37,777 nt of DNA from Mesorhizobium sp. WSM3626 (lineage in GTDB: Bacteria; Pseudomonadota; Alphaproteobacteria; Rhizobiales; Rhizobiaceae). The DNA lies in NCBI RefSeq assembly GCF_000513935.1, contig NZ_AZUY01000002.1, positions 641 to 38,417 of the forward strand. Reading direction: 5' to 3'. A model generated the notes under the pieces. It did not search any database and was not told the origin of the DNA. It saw only the letters and a list, made by a program, of their open reading frames with translations. Below, piece by piece: positions 8,275 to 17,276 of the stretch (position 1 is the first letter of the stretch; every line of letters starts with the position of its first letter). The position numbers were made by a program, and so were the translations under genes.

Positions 8275-8907
8275 ATGCTTTCGTCCCCTCAGCCCACGGT
8301 CTCTTCCGTCTACCTCAAGATGCCGCACGCCGAAAAAGGTCTCGCCGTCGGCCTGTTCGGCGGCTCGTTCAACCCGCCGCATGCCGGCCATGCGCTGGTT
8401 GCCGAAATCGCTTTGCGGCGCCTGGCGCTCGACCAGCTGTGGTGGATGGTAACCCCGGGCAACCCGTTGAAGAGCGCACGCGAGCTGGCACCGCTGGTCG
8501 AGCGGCTGCAGCTGTCGGAGAAGATCGCCAGGAATCCAAAGATCAAGGTCACGGCCTTCGAGGCGGCACACAATGTGCGCTACACCGCCGACACGCTGGC
8601 TCTGGTCAAGGCGCGCAATCCCGGCGTCGACTTCGTCTGGATCATGGGCGCGGATAGTTTGCGCGATTTCCATCACTGGCAGCGATGGCGCGAGATTGTG
8701 CTCACCTTTCCGATCGCGGTCATCGATCGTCCGGGCGCCACGCTGTCGTTCCTGTCCTCGGTGGTTGCCAAGACCTTCGACTACGCCCGCATTGACGAGG
8801 GCGACGCGCCGCTGCTCGCCCGCATGAAGGCGCCGGCCTGGACCTTCATCCACGGTCCGCGTTCCTCGTTGTCTTCGACCGCGATCCGGAAAATGACGAA
8901 GGGTTGA
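8275..8907 (+). CDS. nadD: Nicotinate-nucleotide adenylyltransferase
   Basis: NadD transfers AMP from ATP to nicotinate mononucleotide in NAD synthesis. The protein has the nucleotidyltransferase motif GLFGGSFNPPHAGHALVAE (near residue 23), then WWMVTPGNPLK, DFVWIMGADSLRDFHHW and, at the end, RSSLSSTAIRK, equivalent to the conserved ISSTxIR. The start is uncertain: ATG 8275 has a G-rich segment at about 13-15 nt, while ATG 8320 (MPHAEKGLAVGLFGG) matches the length of relatives but has no visible ribosome-binding site. Upstream in-frame codons fall within the repeat region. The order proA-nadD-rsfS-rlmH is typical, here interrupted by an MFS and a MscS gene. Confidence 0.93.
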   Translation: MLSSPQPTVSSVYLKMPHAEKGLAVGLFGGSFNPPHAGHALVAEIALRRLALDQLWWMVTPGNPLKSARELAPLVERLQLSEKIARNPKIKVTAFEAAHNVRYTADTLALVKARNPGVDFVWIMGADSLRDFHHWQRWREIVLTFPIAVIDRPGATLSFLSSVVAKTFDYARIDEGDAPLLARMKAPAWTFIHGPRSSLSSTAIRKMTKG

Positions 8908-8978
8908 GCATCTCGTCCATCCGGCCATGTCGTTTTTACAGCGGCGCCCGCCTGACCGATGGGCGATGCTGATCAGCC

Positions 8979-10277
8979 ATGGCGGTCCAAAAGAAAACCC
9001 ACCCCAAAATCGATCCGAAACAGGGCAGTGCACCGACGCCGCTGATCGCGATTGCCAGCGTCATCGTGTCGATGGCGCTGATTGCCATCGGCAACGGGCT
9101 GATGTTCGCCTATATCCCCGTCCGGCTCGGCGTGGAGGGGTTCGACCCGGTCTGGGCAGGGCTGATCGTCACCGGCCTGTCGGCCGGCGGCCTTGCCGGC
9201 TGTATCCTGACCGGCCCGCTGGTGCGCAGGGTCGGCCACGCACGCGCCTTCATGGTGCTGTCGGCACTGATCGCGCTGTCCAATGTCGCCATCGGCGCCG
9301 GGCCGCATCCGCTGCTGTGGATCGTGGCGCGTGCGCTTTACGGCTTTGCCATATGCGGGCTGTTCATCGTCGCGCAGAGCTGGCTCAACGACACGCTGCC
9401 GAACGCCATACGCGGCCGGGTGATGGCGGTGTTCTACGTCGCCTACGTTGCCGGCCTTGGCGTCGGCTATGCGACGCTTGCCGTCATCGACATCCACACG
9501 GCCGCGGCGTCGTTGATCGGCATCACCTTCACCGCTCTGTCGATCCTGCCTGTCGGCATGACGCGCCTTGCCCAGCCGCCGGCGCCGCAGGCTGCTTCGG
9601 TGGCGCTGCGCCAGGCCTGGCGGATTTCGCCGGTCGGCGTCGCTGGCATGCTGGCGGTCGGCGGCCTGTCGATGATCATTTCCGGCTTTGCCCCCATCCA
9701 TGCCACGGCCAAGGGTTATAGCCAGGCCGATGTGGCGCTGCTGTTGTCGGCAATGCCGGTCGGCACGCTGATCCTGCAGATACCGCTTGGCTGGCTTTCC
9801 GACCGCACTGATCGGCGTTACGTGCTTGCCGGCGCCGCGGCGCTCGCGGTCTTCGCCAGCGTGCTGGCCGTAGCCTTCGACGGCGGTGCGCTGATGGCCC
9901 TTTTGGTGATCTACCTGATCTGGGACGGGGCGGCGGAATCGATCTACGCGCTCTCCAGCGCGCATGCCGCCGACCGCGCCAGGAAGGATGAACTGCTTGC
10001 CCTGTCGAGCTCGATGCTGTTTGCCTGGTCGCTCGCCGGCTTCATCGTGCCAGGCATCGTCACGGCGCTTTCCGCCATCTTCGGCACGGCAACCTTCATC
10101 TATGTCGGCATCGTCATCGCCTCGGCATTCTGCCTGTTCGTGCTGTGGCGGGTGATCGCGGTGCGGCCCGTTCCGGCGGCCGCCACGGGCAGTTTCGCGC
10201 CGATGTCGGCGCAAGCACCGTTGCCGGTGGAACTCGCCTTCGCGCCGGACGAAGAGGCCCGCCGCAGGGGCGGTTGA
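8979..10277 (+). CDS. MFS transporter (YcaD-like)
   Basis: The 432-residue membrane protein has about 12 hydrophobic segments, the first near residue 22 (PLIAIASVIVSMALIAIGNGL). Family features are FAYIPVRLG after TM1, GPLVRRVGHARAF in the loop between TM2 and TM3 (a motif A variant), and GWLSDRTDRRYVL in the equivalent loop of the second half. The pattern FIVAQSWLNDTLPNAIRGRVMAVFY is typical of the YcaD/UhpC-like group of uncharacterised exporters. The substrate is unknown. The C-terminal ~45 residues are a soluble Pro/Ala tail. The stop codon abuts the stop of the convergent mscS gene with no gap, so both transcripts must overlap or end within each other. Confidence 0.88.
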   Translation: MAVQKKTHPKIDPKQGSAPTPLIAIASVIVSMALIAIGNGLMFAYIPVRLGVEGFDPVWAGLIVTGLSAGGLAGCILTGPLVRRVGHARAFMVLSALIALSNVAIGAGPHPLLWIVARALYGFAICGLFIVAQSWLNDTLPNAIRGRVMAVFYVAYVAGLGVGYATLAVIDIHTAAASLIGITFTALSILPVGMTRLAQPPAPQAASVALRQAWRISPVGVAGMLAVGGLSMIISGFAPIHATAKGYSQADVALLLSAMPVGTLILQIPLGWLSDRTDRRYVLAGAAALAVFASVLAVAFDGGALMALLVIYLIWDGAAESIYALSSAHAADRARKDELLALSSSMLFAWSLAGFIVPGIVTALSAIFGTATFIYVGIVIASAFCLFVLWRVIAVRPVPAAATGSFAPMSAQAPLPVELAFAPDEEARRRGG

Positions 10278-11129
10278 TTACTGCTTGCGGGTCTCGGGCG
10301 ACGGTGCTTCCGGGGGTGGCAGCGGGATGGAGATGCCTTCGCTGTCGAAGGCCTGCTTGGCGCGTTTGGTCATATCGATCTGGGTGGCGAAGTAGTCCGC
10401 CGCCGCGGTCCAGTAGCGCAAGGTGAGCGAAACGGTCGTATCGCCGAGTGCGCCCACGAAGGCGATCGGCGCCGGTTCGCGGCGGATGCGCTTCTCGGCG
10501 CCGGCAATGCCAAGCAATGTCTTCTGCGCGCCGTCTATGTCGTTCCAGGAGCCGATGCTGAGCGTGATGTCGGTGCGACGCACGCCATTACGGGTGAAAT
10601 TGCGTACCGGTTGGTTCCACAGCGTCGAATTGGGCGCCAGTATGTAGACGCCGTCGGCCGTCCTGAGCTTGGTGGCGAAGAGGCCGATTTCCTCGACCGA
10701 ACCGGCAATGGCGCCGACCTCGACCGATTCGCCGATGCGGAACGGCCGCAGCGCCAGAAGCATGATGCCGGCGGCGATGTTCTGCAGCGTGCCTTGCAGG
10801 GCGAGACCGATGGCCAGGCCGATAGCGCCGATCGCGGCGATGATCGATGCGGTCTGCACGCCGAACTGGCCGAGCACCATGATGACGACGAGGATCAGGA
10901 TGGCATAGCGGACGATCTTGGAAAAGAAATGCCGCAGCGTCGCGTCGAAACCGTGGATATGGCCGAGGCCAGCAGAGATCGAGCGCTCGGCGAGGTTGGC
11001 AACGATGTAGCCGACCACCAGGAGGATGACGGCGCCGATGGCGGAGAAGGAATAGGAAACGATCAGCGTACTCAGCTGCGCGAGCCCGGCCTGGACGGTG
11101 AGAAGGGTGTTTTGCGGGTCGATCGGCAT
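10278..11129 (-). CDS. MscS-type small-conductance mechanosensitive channel
   Basis: The 283-residue protein matches the short MscS type (three TM helices plus cytoplasmic beta and alpha/beta domains). TM1 is near 26-45 and TM2 near 72-90. The pore-lining TM3 is AAIGAIGLAIGLALQGTLQNIAAG (small Gly/Ala pattern plus the hinge LQNIAAG), followed by RPFRIGESVEV, the MscS beta-domain entry. Such channels release solutes on hypo-osmotic shock. The C-terminus is Pro-rich. It is on the opposite strand to its neighbours, convergent with the MFS gene and divergent from rsfS. Confidence 0.93.
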   Translation of the reverse strand: MPIDPQNTLLTVQAGLAQLSTLIVSYSFSAIGAVILLVVGYIVANLAERSISAGLGHIHGFDATLRHFFSKIVRYAILILVVIMVLGQFGVQTASIIAAIGAIGLAIGLALQGTLQNIAAGIMLLALRPFRIGESVEVGAIAGSVEEIGLFATKLRTADGVYILAPNSTLWNQPVRNFTRNGVRRTDITLSIGSWNDIDGAQKTLLGIAGAEKRIRREPAPIAFVGALGDTTVSLTLRYWTAAADYFATQIDMTKRAKQAFDSEGISIPLPPPEAPSPETRKQ

Positions 11130-11250
11130 GGTGGGATTCCGGTTGGTCGGTCAGCCGATAACCGCTGCGGAACGCCTGGGTTCCGATGTTTCTGCGTCTC
11201 GCGTGGAACAATATACCAGTCGGCGAGTTCGCGTGAGTTGGGGCTCCGTC

Positions 11251-11280
11251 TTGAAACTGCAACGGAACTCTGCCTATCTA
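11251..11280 (+). promoter_or_regulatory. Probable promoter for rsfS-rlmH
   Basis: TTGAAA (11251-11256), an 18-nt spacer and TATCTA (11275-11280) make a good sigma-70-type promoter. The predicted start near 11287 lies after the possible GTG start at 11285, which argues for the later rsfS start at 11372. Confidence 0.5.
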
Positions 11281-11371
11281 AGAGGTGTCACCTGCTTCAA
11301 GGGGTGATTTGGTTGTTCTTGCTGCGAAAGGAAATACACTGAGAACAGCACTGCGGAAGAAGGCCGATATC

Positions 11372-11749
11372 ATGCCTTCGCCGGCCAGGATCAGCGTAGA
11401 CGACGCCGTGTCCCGCGCCATCAAGACAGTCCTTGCCAGTCTGGAAGACTCCAAGGCCGAAAATATTGTCTCAATCGACATTCAGGGAAAATCGAGCCTC
11501 GGCGACTACATGGTCGTCGCGTCGGGTCGATCGCACCGTCATGTCGCGGCTGTCGCCGATCATCTCCTCAAGGCGCTCAAGGATGCCGGCCTCGGCACTG
11601 CGCGCGTCGAGGGATTGTCCGGTGCCGACTGGGTCCTGATCGATTCTGGCGATATCATCGTCCATGTCTTCCGCCCCGAAGTCCGCGAATTCTACAATCT
11701 CGAAAAGATGTGGCAGGCGCCGGACCTCGAGGAAGAGACCCTCCACTAG
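11372..11749 (+). CDS. rsfS: Ribosomal silencing factor RsfS
   Basis: RsfS (Iojap/YbeB family) binds L14 on the 50S subunit and blocks subunit joining when nutrients are low. The 125-residue product shows the family core: SIDIQGKSSLGDYMVVASGRSHRHVAAVADHL, then VEGLSGADWVLIDSGDIIVHVFRPEVREFYNLEKMW (the DWVLID..D.IVH.F....R..Y.LE..W signature). The ATG at 11372 has GAAGAAGG about 8 nt upstream. A GTG at 11285 is in frame but would add 29 unconserved residues and probably lies before the transcription start. It is followed by a palindromic repeat and then rlmH. Confidence 0.95.
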   Translation: MPSPARISVDDAVSRAIKTVLASLEDSKAENIVSIDIQGKSSLGDYMVVASGRSHRHVAAVADHLLKALKDAGLGTARVEGLSGADWVLIDSGDIIVHVFRPEVREFYNLEKMWQAPDLEEETLH

Positions 11750-11760
11750 GCCGCCTTTGT

Positions 11761-11812
11761 TGATGCATGCCATGCCGAAAAACCGGCTCCCGCCCTTGGG
11801 TGACATGCACTA
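11761..11812. repeat. 52-bp palindromic repeat, degenerate copy
   Basis: Starts TGATGCATG and ends TGACATGCACTA, aligning over its full 52 nt with the better-preserved copy at 21081-21132. The middle is diverged (AAAAACCGG, CTTGGG). The end arms ATGCATG/CATGCA remain complementary. It lies between rsfS and rlmH, 19 nt before the rlmH ATG. Confidence 0.7.
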
Positions 11813-11831
11813 GCGGCTTATAGAGGCGAGG

Positions 11832-12314
11832 ATGAAGATTTCAGTTCATGCCGTGGGCCGAATGAAAGCCGGCCCCGAGCGGGAGTTGGCCGACCGCTAT
11901 TTCGAGCGCTTCGCCAAGAGCGGACCAGCCGTGGGGCTCGAATTCGCCGGCATCACCGAGATCGCCGAGGGCCGCGCGCAGAGCGCCAGCGAGCGGCAGC
12001 GCGACGAAGGCTCGCGCCTGCAGGCGCAGCTGCAGCCAGGCACGGCATTGATCCTGCTCGATGAAAGAGGCAAGAGCCTGTCCTCGCAGGATTTCGCTGG
12101 CCGTATCGGACAGTTGCGCGATGGCGGACGCAAGGCGCTGGTGCTCGCCATTGGCGACGCCGACGGCCACGATCCGCCGCTGCGTGACCAAGCCGAGCTG
12201 GTGCTGTCGTTCGGGGCGCTCACCTGGCCGCATCAGCTGGTGCGCGTGATGCTGGGCGAACAACTCTACAGGGTGGCGACGATCCTGTCGGGCCATCCCT
12301 ATCACAGATCCTGA
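11832..12314 (+). CDS. rlmH: 23S rRNA (pseudouridine1915-N3)-methyltransferase
   Basis: RlmH is a SPOUT methyltransferase that methylates pseudouridine 1915 in helix 69 of 23S rRNA using S-adenosylmethionine. The 160-residue product starts MKISVHAVGRMKAGPE and contains LILLDERGKSLSSQDFA, the knot region VLAIGDADGHDPPLRDQAELVLSFGALTWPHQLVRVML and the terminal GHPYHRS, the YHR ending diagnostic of the family. In place of the common IGGxxG the SAM loop reads IGDADG, as seen in some alphaproteobacterial members. GAGG lies about 4 nt upstream of the ATG. It is transcribed with rsfS. Confidence 0.96.
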   Translation: MKISVHAVGRMKAGPERELADRYFERFAKSGPAVGLEFAGITEIAEGRAQSASERQRDEGSRLQAQLQPGTALILLDERGKSLSSQDFAGRIGQLRDGGRKALVLAIGDADGHDPPLRDQAELVLSFGALTWPHQLVRVMLGEQLYRVATILSGHPYHRS

Positions 12315-12338
12315 AAGCCGCCGGGTCGCACCGAATTT

Positions 12339-12372
12339 AGCCCCAATGCCGCGTAAAATTCATTTTGGGGCT
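12339..12372 (+). terminator. Possible hairpin terminator after rlmH
   Basis: AGCCCCAA (12339-12346) is complementary to TTGGGGCT (12365-12372) across an 18-nt AT-containing loop. Only a mixed GCCTTTGCTTT follows rather than a clean T-run, so it is either a weak terminator or a processing hairpin between rlmH and the envelope genes. Confidence 0.35.
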
Positions 12373-12470
12373 GCCTTTGCTTTGCAGGGTGTTATTGCGA
12401 ACCCTTTGGGCGACAGGCGCTAACATGGTTGATGATTCGTTAACGAAGCCGCGGATAGAATCGATCGCGA

Positions 12471-13811
12471 ATGTCTGAAGGCTGGAAATCGACGACGGGC
12501 TCATCGACCGGGAGCTCCTGGCGCGCGCGCTGCGGTATCGCGGCGGCGGCGGTGCTTCTGTCGCTCCATGCGGTGCGGGCCGAGAACACGCTCGACATGG
12601 CGCCCGATCCGGACCAGAGCCGCGCCGAATACGAGCAGGTTTCCAAGGAAATAACGCTGTCGTCGGAACGGCTGGCGAAGCTCGCCGCCGATATCGCCAC
12701 GGTCAAGAAGGACCACGCCTCGATCACCGCCGCGCTCATTCAGTCGGCGATGACCGAACAGAAGCTTGGCCAGGACATCGAGGACATCGGGGCCAAGCTG
12801 GAAGGGCTGAAGGGCCAGCAACAGAAGATCCGCGCTTCACTGGCGGCGCGGCGCGACGTGCTGGCCGAAGTGCTGGGCGCCCTGCAGCGCATGGGGCTCA
12901 ATCCGCCGCCGGCGATCCTGGTCAAGCCGGAGGACGCGCTGTCGTCGGTGCGCAGCGCCATCCTGCTCGGCGCCGTGGTGCCGGAATTGCGCCAGCAGAC
13001 CGATGCGCTGCTGGCCGACCTTAAGGAGCAGACCCGGGTGACGGCGTCGATCGAGGCCGAGCGGACGCGGCTGACGGCAGCGGTCGGCGACCAGGCGGCG
13101 GAGAAGAAGCGGCTCGGCATGCTGCTGGAGGCCAAGCAGAAGCTCGAGGCCGACACGAAGGCGCAGATGGCGGCCGAACAGCAGCGTTCCGAGCAGTTGG
13201 CGGCCAAGGCCAGCAGCCTGAAGGATCTGATCGCTTCGCTCGAAGCGCAGGCCGACAAGAACCGCAAGGCCGCGGATGCCGCGAAGGCAGCCGATGCGGC
13301 AAAGGCCGAGCCCGGTGGCGACCAGACAGCATCGCTGCCGGTTCCCGAAGGCAACAGGTTGACCGCGGCGACGCCTTTCTCGGCACTGCAGGGACAGATC
13401 GCCTTGCCGGTCACCGGCCGCATCAAACGCCGGTTCGGCGCCGACGACGGTAACGGCGCCTTGATGCTTGGGGACATGGTTGCGACACAATCGGGAGCCA
13501 TCGTTACCGCGCTGGCGGATGGGAATGTGCTTTATGCGGGGCCGTTTCGCTCCTATGGTCAGCTCTTGATCCTCAATGCCGGCGACGGTTATCATGTCGT
13601 CCTGGCTGGGATGAGCAGAATCAGCGTCGCGACTGGCCAGTCAGTGCTCGCAGGAGAGCCGGTCGGTGCGATGGGAGAAGCCCGGGTGGCAAGCACCTCG
13701 GTTTCGAAGAATGGAAATGCCACGCCGGAACTCTATGTCGAGTTCCGCAAGGATGGAAAACCCGTCGATCCGGCCCCATGGTGGGCGGACCGTTTTTCTG
13801 GAAGGACGTGA
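12471..13811 (+). CDS. EnvC-like murein hydrolase activator (M23/LytM-like, degenerate)
   Basis: The 446-residue protein has an N-terminal hydrophobic export segment (about 22-38), a long coiled coil (about 50-280, Glu/Lys/Gln/Ala-rich) and a C-terminal LytM-fold domain (about 310-440: LPVTGRIKRRFGADD...GAIVTALADGNVLYAGPFRSYGQLLILNAGDGYHVVLAG). The metal ligands of active M23 peptidases are missing: the first His-containing motif is replaced by GALMLGD, and the second HxH is replaced by LYVEFR. Like EnvC it is therefore more likely to activate amidases at the septum than to cut peptidoglycan itself. The neighbours ctpA and a YibQ-like gene fit this role: envC and yibQ are also adjacent in E. 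coli. The ctpA start codon follows the stop after 1 nt. Confidence 0.88.
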   Translation: MSEGWKSTTGSSTGSSWRARCGIAAAAVLLSLHAVRAENTLDMAPDPDQSRAEYEQVSKEITLSSERLAKLAADIATVKKDHASITAALIQSAMTEQKLGQDIEDIGAKLEGLKGQQQKIRASLAARRDVLAEVLGALQRMGLNPPPAILVKPEDALSSVRSAILLGAVVPELRQQTDALLADLKEQTRVTASIEAERTRLTAAVGDQAAEKKRLGMLLEAKQKLEADTKAQMAAEQQRSEQLAAKASSLKDLIASLEAQADKNRKAADAAKAADAAKAEPGGDQTASLPVPEGNRLTAATPFSALQGQIALPVTGRIKRRFGADDGNGALMLGDMVATQSGAIVTALADGNVLYAGPFRSYGQLLILNAGDGYHVVLAGMSRISVATGQSVLAGEPVGAMGEARVASTSVSKNGNATPELYVEFRKDGKPVDPAPWWADRFSGRT

Positions 13812-13812
13812 A

Positions 13813-15144
13813 ATGATGCGGAAACTGTCGCTTCTGATTGCCGGTGCGCTGATGGGCGCCTCCGCCATGAGCCTTGTCTATGGCGCACCCGGCTCGGCGG
13901 CGAACGCTGCAGGGTCGGAGACCTACAAGCAACTGGCGATCTTCGGCGACATTTTCGAGCGGGTGCGGGCGCAGTATGTGACCCCGCCCGACGACAAGTC
14001 GCTGGTCGAGAACGCCATCAACGGCATGCTTTCCTCGCTAGACCCGCATTCCTCCTACATGAACGCCGAGCAGGCGCAGGACATGCGCGTGCAGACCAAG
14101 GGCGAGTTCGGGGGCCTCGGCATCGAGGTCACCATGGAGAACGACCTGGTCAAGGTGATCACGCCGATCGACGACACGCCGGCTGCCAAGGCGGGCGTGC
14201 TGGCCGGCGACTATATCGCCAAGATCGACGGCGAGGAGGTTCGCGGCCTGACGCTCAACGACGCGGTCGACAAGATGCGCGGCCTGGTCAACACGCCGAT
14301 CAAGCTCACCATCCTGCGCCAGGGCGCCGACAAGCCGATCGAGCTGACGGTGGTGCGCGACATCATCAAGGTCAAGGCGGTCAAGTTCCGGGTCGAGAAC
14401 GACATCGGCTACATGAAGATCACCTCCTTCACCGAAAAGACCTATGACGACCTCGAGAACGCCATCGACACCATCAAGAAGCAGGTGCCGGACGACAAGC
14501 TCAAGGGCTATGTGCTCGACCTGCGCCTCAATCCGGGCGGCCTGCTCGACCAGGCGGTGAGCGTGTCGGATGCCTTCCTGAAGCGCGGCGAGATCGTCTC
14601 GACGCGCGGCCGCGATCCGAAGGACGTCACCCGCTTCGACGCCAAGCCGAAGCAGACCGACGACATCAACGGCAAGCCAATGATCGTGCTCGTCAATGGC
14701 GGCTCGGCCAGCGCTTCGGAAATCGTCGCCGGCGCGCTGCAGGACCTGCGCCGCGTCACGGTGGTCGGCACGCAGTCCTTCGGCAAGGGTTCGGTGCAGA
14801 CCATCATCCCGCTCGGCGAGAATGGCGCGCTCAGGCTGACGACGGCGCTCTATTACACGCCGTCGGGCAAATCGATCCAGGGCAAGGGCATCACGCCAGA
14901 CATCAAGGTAGACCAGCCGCTGCCGCCGGAACTGCAGGGCAGGGACCTGACGCGCGGCGAATCCGATCTCAAGGGCCATATCAAGGGTGCCGACGAGAGC
15001 AAGACCGGCTCCGGTTCCGCAGCCTATGTGCCGCCGGATCCGAAGAACGACCTGCAGCTCATCTATGCCGAGCAGCTGCTGCGCGGCCAGAAGACCGATC
15101 CGTCCTTCCCGCCCAATCCGGAAAAGGCCGTGCTCAACCAGTAA
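13813..15144 (+). CDS. ctpA: Carboxy-terminal processing protease (S41)
   Basis: The 443-residue periplasmic protease has a signal peptide (residues 1-~35), an N-terminal helical segment (TYKQLAIFGDIFERVRAQYVTPPDDKSLVENAINGMLSSLDPHSSYM), a PDZ domain (about 85-165, GEFGGLGIEV...AKAGVLAGDYIAKIDG) and the S41 core. The catalytic dyad appears to be Ser300 in GSASASEIVAGAL and Lys325 in SFGKGSVQ. CtpA trims or degrades envelope proteins, including cell-wall hydrolases. The ATG at 13813 is taken because MMRKLSLLIAG begins the signal peptide and lies 1 nt after the upstream stop. Its end is Pro/Lys-rich. Confidence 0.96.
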   Translation: MMRKLSLLIAGALMGASAMSLVYGAPGSAANAAGSETYKQLAIFGDIFERVRAQYVTPPDDKSLVENAINGMLSSLDPHSSYMNAEQAQDMRVQTKGEFGGLGIEVTMENDLVKVITPIDDTPAAKAGVLAGDYIAKIDGEEVRGLTLNDAVDKMRGLVNTPIKLTILRQGADKPIELTVVRDIIKVKAVKFRVENDIGYMKITSFTEKTYDDLENAIDTIKKQVPDDKLKGYVLDLRLNPGGLLDQAVSVSDAFLKRGEIVSTRGRDPKDVTRFDAKPKQTDDINGKPMIVLVNGGSASASEIVAGALQDLRRVTVVGTQSFGKGSVQTIIPLGENGALRLTTALYYTPSGKSIQGKGITPDIKVDQPLPPELQGRDLTRGESDLKGHIKGADESKTGSGSAAYVPPDPKNDLQLIYAEQLLRGQKTDPSFPPNPEKAVLNQ

Positions 15145-15314
15145 GACCGGCAACCGGTCTGGCCGGTTGAACGAAGCAATGCGATGCTGCCGGGACCGAC
15201 AGGTTCCGGCAGTTTGATTCGGGGGCAGGACCAGGCCTCCATATACGGCGCCAGACGGGCGCCAGGATTGATGATTTCGTGCATCTGTTGCCGAAGGAGG
15301 TCGTCTTCGGAACC

Positions 15315-16514
15315 GTGCACCGGGGACAGGGCTTGGCTGATATCGGCAAGGACATCGAACGCCCGCTTGGACAGACTGTCCGGGCGCCGCGTGCCGCCGG
15401 CAAGATCAGCGTAGGCGTGATCGCGGCGAGCGCGGTCGTGCTGGCCGTGGTCGGCGTCTCGGCCGCGATCGCGCTCAGGGAAAAGCCGTTTCGAAAACCG
15501 CAGGAAGTCGCCGTTTCGACGCCGAAAGTGACTGCGGCGGCCGAGCCGACCGCGTCGTCTCCCGCATTGGCCCCGGCGGCGACGCCAAAAGTGGAGACGC
15601 CGGCGAAGACGGGCGGTCCGCAGATCATCCATGTGCAGACGGAAGAAGGCGATGGCCCACCCAAGGCGGCAATCGTCATTCGCGATCCGTCGACCGTCGG
15701 CCAGAACCTCAAGATCGCGCATATTCCCGACAGGGCGCTGATAGAAACCAGTGAAACCGGACCCTTGCCGATGCGCTCCGCCGATGGCCGGCGGCCGTTC
15801 GACGTTTATGCGCGCCCATGGTCCGGCACACGCGGCGCACGTGTGGCAATCGTCATCGGCGGGCTCGCGGTTTCACAGACCGGCACCCAGGCGGCCATTG
15901 CCAAGCTGCCGGCGGAAGTGACGCTGGCCTTCGCGCCACAGGGCAACAGCATCGGCCGCTGGATGCAGGCAGCGAGGCAGAGCGGCCATGAGATCGTCAT
16001 GCAGGTGCCGCTCGAACCGTTCGACTATCCCAACGTCAACCCCGGCCGCAACACGCTGACGGTGGCGGCGACCCCCGACGAGAATCTGAAAAACCTGCAC
16101 TGGGCGCTGTCGCGGACGACGAACTATACCGGCGTCATGAACTATATGGGCGCGCGGTTTTCCTCCGACGCGGCGGCGATGCAGCCGTTCATGGCCGAGC
16201 TCGGCAAAAGGGGCCTCGCCTATATCGACGATGGCTCGTCGGCGCGCAGCCTGGCGCCAGACGTGGCGCTGAAGGATGGCGTGCCTTTCGTCGCCGGCGA
16301 CACGGTGATCGACGCGGTGCAGGATCGCGGTGCCATCCTGAAGAAGCTCGACAGTCTCGAAGCGACCGCGCGTGCCAAGGGCACGGCCGTCGGCATCGGC
16401 TCGGCTTTCGACCTGACGGTCGACACGGTGTCGTCATGGGTGGCCGAGGCCAAGAAGCGCGGCATCGAGATCGTGCCGATTTCAGCGGTGGCCGTCGATC
16501 CACAAAAAGGCTAA
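15315..16514 (+). CDS. Divergent polysaccharide deacetylase (YibQ family)
   Basis: One TM helix near the N-terminus ([23 protein letters not shown]) is followed by an Ala/Pro-rich linker and then the divergent deacetylase domain: [69 protein letters not shown] and [22 protein letters not shown]. The family is related to NodB-type deacetylases but its substrate is not established; linkage to envC suggests peptidoglycan. The start is uncertain. GTG 15279, GTG 15315 and TTG 15333 are all in frame. AAGGAGG at 15294-15300 supports 15315, though its 14-nt spacing is long, and homologues start near RPLGQ. A 143-bp fold-back element begins right after the stop. Confidence 0.85.
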   Translation: MHRGQGLADIGKDIERPLGQTVRAPRAAGKISVGVIAASAVVLAVVGVSAAIALREKPFRKPQEVAVSTPKVTAAAEPTASSPALAPAATPKVETPAKTGGPQIIHVQTEEGDGPPKAAIVIRDPSTVGQNLKIAHIPDRALIETSETGPLPMRSADGRRPFDVYARPWSGTRGARVAIVIGGLAVSQTGTQAAIAKLPAEVTLAFAPQGNSIGRWMQAARQSGHEIVMQVPLEPFDYPNVNPGRNTLTVAATPDENLKNLHWALSRTTNYTGVMNYMGARFSSDAAAMQPFMAELGKRGLAYIDDGSSARSLAPDVALKDGVPFVAGDTVIDAVQDRGAILKKLDSLEATARAKGTAVGIGSAFDLTVDTVSSWVAEAKKRGIEIVPISAVAVDPQKG

Positions 16515-16657
16515 CAGCCGTCTTGATAATTCCACTCCGGCGGGCATCTGGCGGCGCTTTCCGCGCTTCCGGTGCTCGCGTACTTTAAGTACGCTCCGCT
16601 CCGGTTCTCGAAATCACTCGCCACCTGCCTCACCAGAGCGAATTCTCAAAACGGCTG
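16515..16657. repeat. 143-bp fold-back (long inverted repeat) element, copy B
   Basis: CAGCCGTCTTGATAATTC (16515-16532) pairs at 16 of 18 positions with 16640-16657. The inner arms pair with small gaps (for example GGCA..TGGCG against CGCCA..TGCC). The centre is GCGTAC-TTTAA-GTACGC. The core sequence and total length match copy A at 3238-3381, but the outer arms are unrelated. It starts at the first base after the TAA of the YibQ-like gene and ends 11 nt before the rppH start, so it fills the whole intergenic space between two co-directional genes. Confidence 0.9.
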
Positions 16658-16668
16658 GAACCTCACCT

Positions 16669-17184
16669 ATGGCCAAAAAAGTCGACCGCGAAACGCTGCC
16701 CTATCGCCCCTGTGTCGGGTTGATGATCCTCAATGGCGAGGGGCTGGTCTGGGTCGGGCATCGCATTGCCGAACCCGACAGCGAATTCGCCGGTACCACG
16801 CAGCTCTGGCAGATGCCGCAAGGCGGCATCGACATGGGCGAGGAGCCGCTGCAGGCGGCGGAGCGGGAGCTCTATGAGGAAACCGGCATGCGCAGCGTCT
16901 CGATGCTGGCCGAAGCGCCGGACTGGATCAACTACGATCTGCCGGACCACCTCGTCGGCATCGCCTTCAAGGGCAGGTATCGCGGCCAGACGCAAAAATG
17001 GTTCGCCTTCCGCTTCCATGGCGATGCCAGCGAGATCCGGATCAACCCGCCGCCGGGCGGCCACACCGCCGAATTCGACAAGTGGTCGTGGCGGCCGATG
17101 CAGGACCTTCCCGACCTTATCGTGCCGTTCAAGCGTCAGGTCTATGAAGATGTGGTGGCGGCGTTCCGGCATCTGGTTCCCTAG
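16669..17184 (+). CDS. rppH: RNA pyrophosphohydrolase (Nudix)
   Basis: RppH removes pyrophosphate from 5'-triphosphorylated mRNA to start decay, or hydrolyses dinucleoside polyphosphates (the older IalA/NudH assignment). The Nudix box occupies residues 52-74: [22 protein letters not shown], matching GX5EX7REUXEEXG. Family features [25 protein letters not shown] and [11 protein letters not shown] are present. The 171-residue length is normal. There is no clear Shine-Dalgarno before the ATG; the space holds the end of the fold-back element. The stop lies 92 nt before alr. Confidence 0.94.
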   Translation: MAKKVDRETLPYRPCVGLMILNGEGLVWVGHRIAEPDSEFAGTTQLWQMPQGGIDMGEEPLQAAERELYEETGMRSVSMLAEAPDWINYDLPDHLVGIAFKGRYRGQTQKWFAFRFHGDASEIRINPPPGGHTAEFDKWSWRPMQDLPDLIVPFKRQVYEDVVAAFRHLVP

Positions 17185-17276
17185 TATGTCGCGCGCCGGC
17201 CGTGGTTCGAGGGCCGCTGTTGCCGTGCCGGCCCCGCGGTCCTATTGATATCTTATCCGCTATAAGGAGGGTCGCC

